A stretch of 30,870 bases of DNA from CF-39 sp036518215 (GTDB taxonomy: Bacteria > Chloroflexota > Limnocylindria > P2-11E): assembly GCA_036518215.1 (NCBI GenBank), contig DATDNP010000190.1, forward strand, positions 1 through 30,870. Direction: 5' to 3'. The notes beneath the pieces were generated by a model. The model did not search any database. It was not told the DNA's origin and saw only the letters and a list, made by a program, of their open reading frames with translations. Of this stretch, positions 30,098 through 30,870 are shown piece by piece. Positions within the stretch are counted from its first letter, which is position 1; each line of letters starts with the position of its first letter. A program made the translations under genes and the position numbers.

Positions 30098-30103
30098 GCG
30101 GGC

Positions 30104-30870
30104 GTGCCGGTCATGACGTCGTCATTCGATCTCGCGAGCGAGGCCGCGCACGCGAACCGCGAGACGATGCGCGAGCTCGTGTCGGAGCTTCGACAGCGCC
30201 TCGCGAAGGCGCGTCTCGGCGGGCCCGAGCGTTCGCGGCAGCGCCACACCGCCGCGGGCAAGCTGCTTCCGCGCGAGCGCGTCGAGCGGCTCCTCGATCC
30301 CGGCACGGCGTTCCTCGAGCTCTCGCCGCTCGCAGCGTTCGGCATGTACGACGACGAGGCGCCGGGCGCGGGGATCATCACCGGGATCGGACGCGTCGCC
30401 GGGACGGAGTGCGTCATCGTCGCGAACGACGCGACGGTGAAGGGCGGCTCCTACTACCCGCTCACCGTGAAGAAGCATCTGCGCGCGCAGGAGATCGCGC
30501 TCGAGAACCGGCTCCCCTGCCTCTACCTCGTCGACTCGGGCGGCGCGTTCCTGCCGCGGCAGGACGACGTGTTCCCCGACCGCGAGCACTTCGGGCGGAT
30601 CTTCTACAACCAGGCGCGCCTCTCGGCGCTCGGCGTGCCGCAGCTCGCGCTCGTCATGGGCTCGTGCACTGCCGGCGGCGCGTATGTCCCGGCGATGAGC
30701 GACGAGACGGTCATCGTGAAAGGACAGGGCACGATCTTCATCGGCGGACCGCCGCTCGTGAAGGCCGCCACGGGCGTCGACGTCACGGCGGAGGAGCTCG
30801 GCGGCGCCGACGTCCACACGCGCGTGTCGGGCGTGGCCGACCACCTCGCCGTCTCCGACCAGCACGCGAT
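30104..30870 (+). CDS. Acyl-CoA carboxylase carboxyltransferase subunit (methylcrotonyl-CoA type), N-terminal part
   Basis: The gene runs off the right edge; about 255 residues are visible. They match biotin-dependent carboxyltransferase beta subunits: HTAAGKLLPRERVERLLDPGT, FLELSPLA, then VIVANDATVKGGSYYPLTVKK, LVDSGGAFLPRQDDVFPD and GSCTAGGAYVPAMSDE. GTIFIGGPPLVKAATGVDVTAEELGGADVH is closest in my reading to methylcrotonyl-CoA carboxylase of leucine degradation, but propionyl- or geranyl-CoA carboxylases are related. It moves a carboxyl group from biotin to the acyl-CoA. The GTG at 30104 follows the TAGGAT element by six bases; an ATG three codons later (30113) is the alternative. The divergent Crp-family gene may regulate it. 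Confidence 0.88.
   Translation, partial: MPVMTSSFDLASEAAHANRETMRELVSELRQRLAKARLGGPERSRQRHTAAGKLLPRERVERLLDPGTAFLELSPLAAFGMYDDEAPGAGIITGIGRVAGTECVIVANDATVKGGSYYPLTVKKHLRAQEIALENRLPCLYLVDSGGAFLPRQDDVFPDREHFGRIFYNQARLSALGVPQLALVMGSCTAGGAYVPAMSDETVIVKGQGTIFIGGPPLVKAATGVDVTAEELGGADVHTRVSGVADHLAVSDQHA

Overview
The window is very GC-rich, densely packed bacterial chromosome. It holds 29 protein genes (two cut by the window edges) and two tRNA genes, and no gap exceeds about 130 bases. There is no insertion sequence, CRISPR array or rRNA. The protein families, the GC-saturated codon use, the many overlapping start and stop codons and the apparently leaderless promoters suggest a soil or aquatic heterotroph. 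My best guess is a Chloroflexota lineage (Limnocylindria/Ellin6529-like), but this is inference and an actinobacterial-type genome cannot be excluded.

Layout. (1) 1-5236, minus strand: a tight acyl-CoA catabolism operon, read right to left: enoyl-CoA hydratase, family I CoA-transferase alpha and beta subunits (glutaconate CoA-transferase/IpdAB type), a cysteine-less glutaredoxin-fold protein, a benzoate-CoA-ligase-type enzyme, a 59-residue membrane peptide and an acetyl/propionyl-CoA synthetase that leaves the window. (2) 5351-7080, plus: aldehyde dehydrogenase and a small zinc-ribbon protein, divergent from (1). (3) 7085-11453, minus: membrane protein, class V aminotransferase, short-chain dehydrogenase, histidine kinase and response regulator. 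(4) 11494-13975, plus: a two-gene ABC exporter coupled to prephenate dehydratase. (5) 14085-16230, plus: three unnamed membrane-protein genes that look like a MotAB/ExbBD/ZorAB-type ion-channel pair plus an envelope-anchored partner; this is the most novel item. (6) 16252-18221: TauE/SafE permease, ArsR-type regulator and LysE exporter. (7) 18260-23884, plus: a beta-oxidation operon (thiolase, fused hydratase/3-hydroxyacyl-CoA dehydrogenase, acyl-CoA dehydrogenase) ending in its probable TetR-type regulator, with an 18-bp inverted repeat at its promoter. (8) 23881-28390, minus: beta-propeller lipoprotein, a cyclic-nucleotide-domain/SLC13 transporter fusion and a CapA-like protein. (9) 28461-29320: an HNH/zinc-ribbon gene with a consensus promoter, running antisense into the first of two tandem tRNA-Arg genes. 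(10) 29348-30870: a Crp-family regulator divergent from an acyl-CoA carboxylase carboxyltransferase gene.

The common theme is CoA-ester metabolism: activation of aromatic and short acids, CoA transfer, beta-oxidation and carboxylation of branched acyl-CoA, with local regulators beside each block. Five genes share one start architecture: a TANNNT -10 hexamer exactly six bases before the start codon and no convincing Shine-Dalgarno sequence, which implies leaderless mRNAs. Genes in other places have good Shine-Dalgarno sites, so both start modes seem to coexist.
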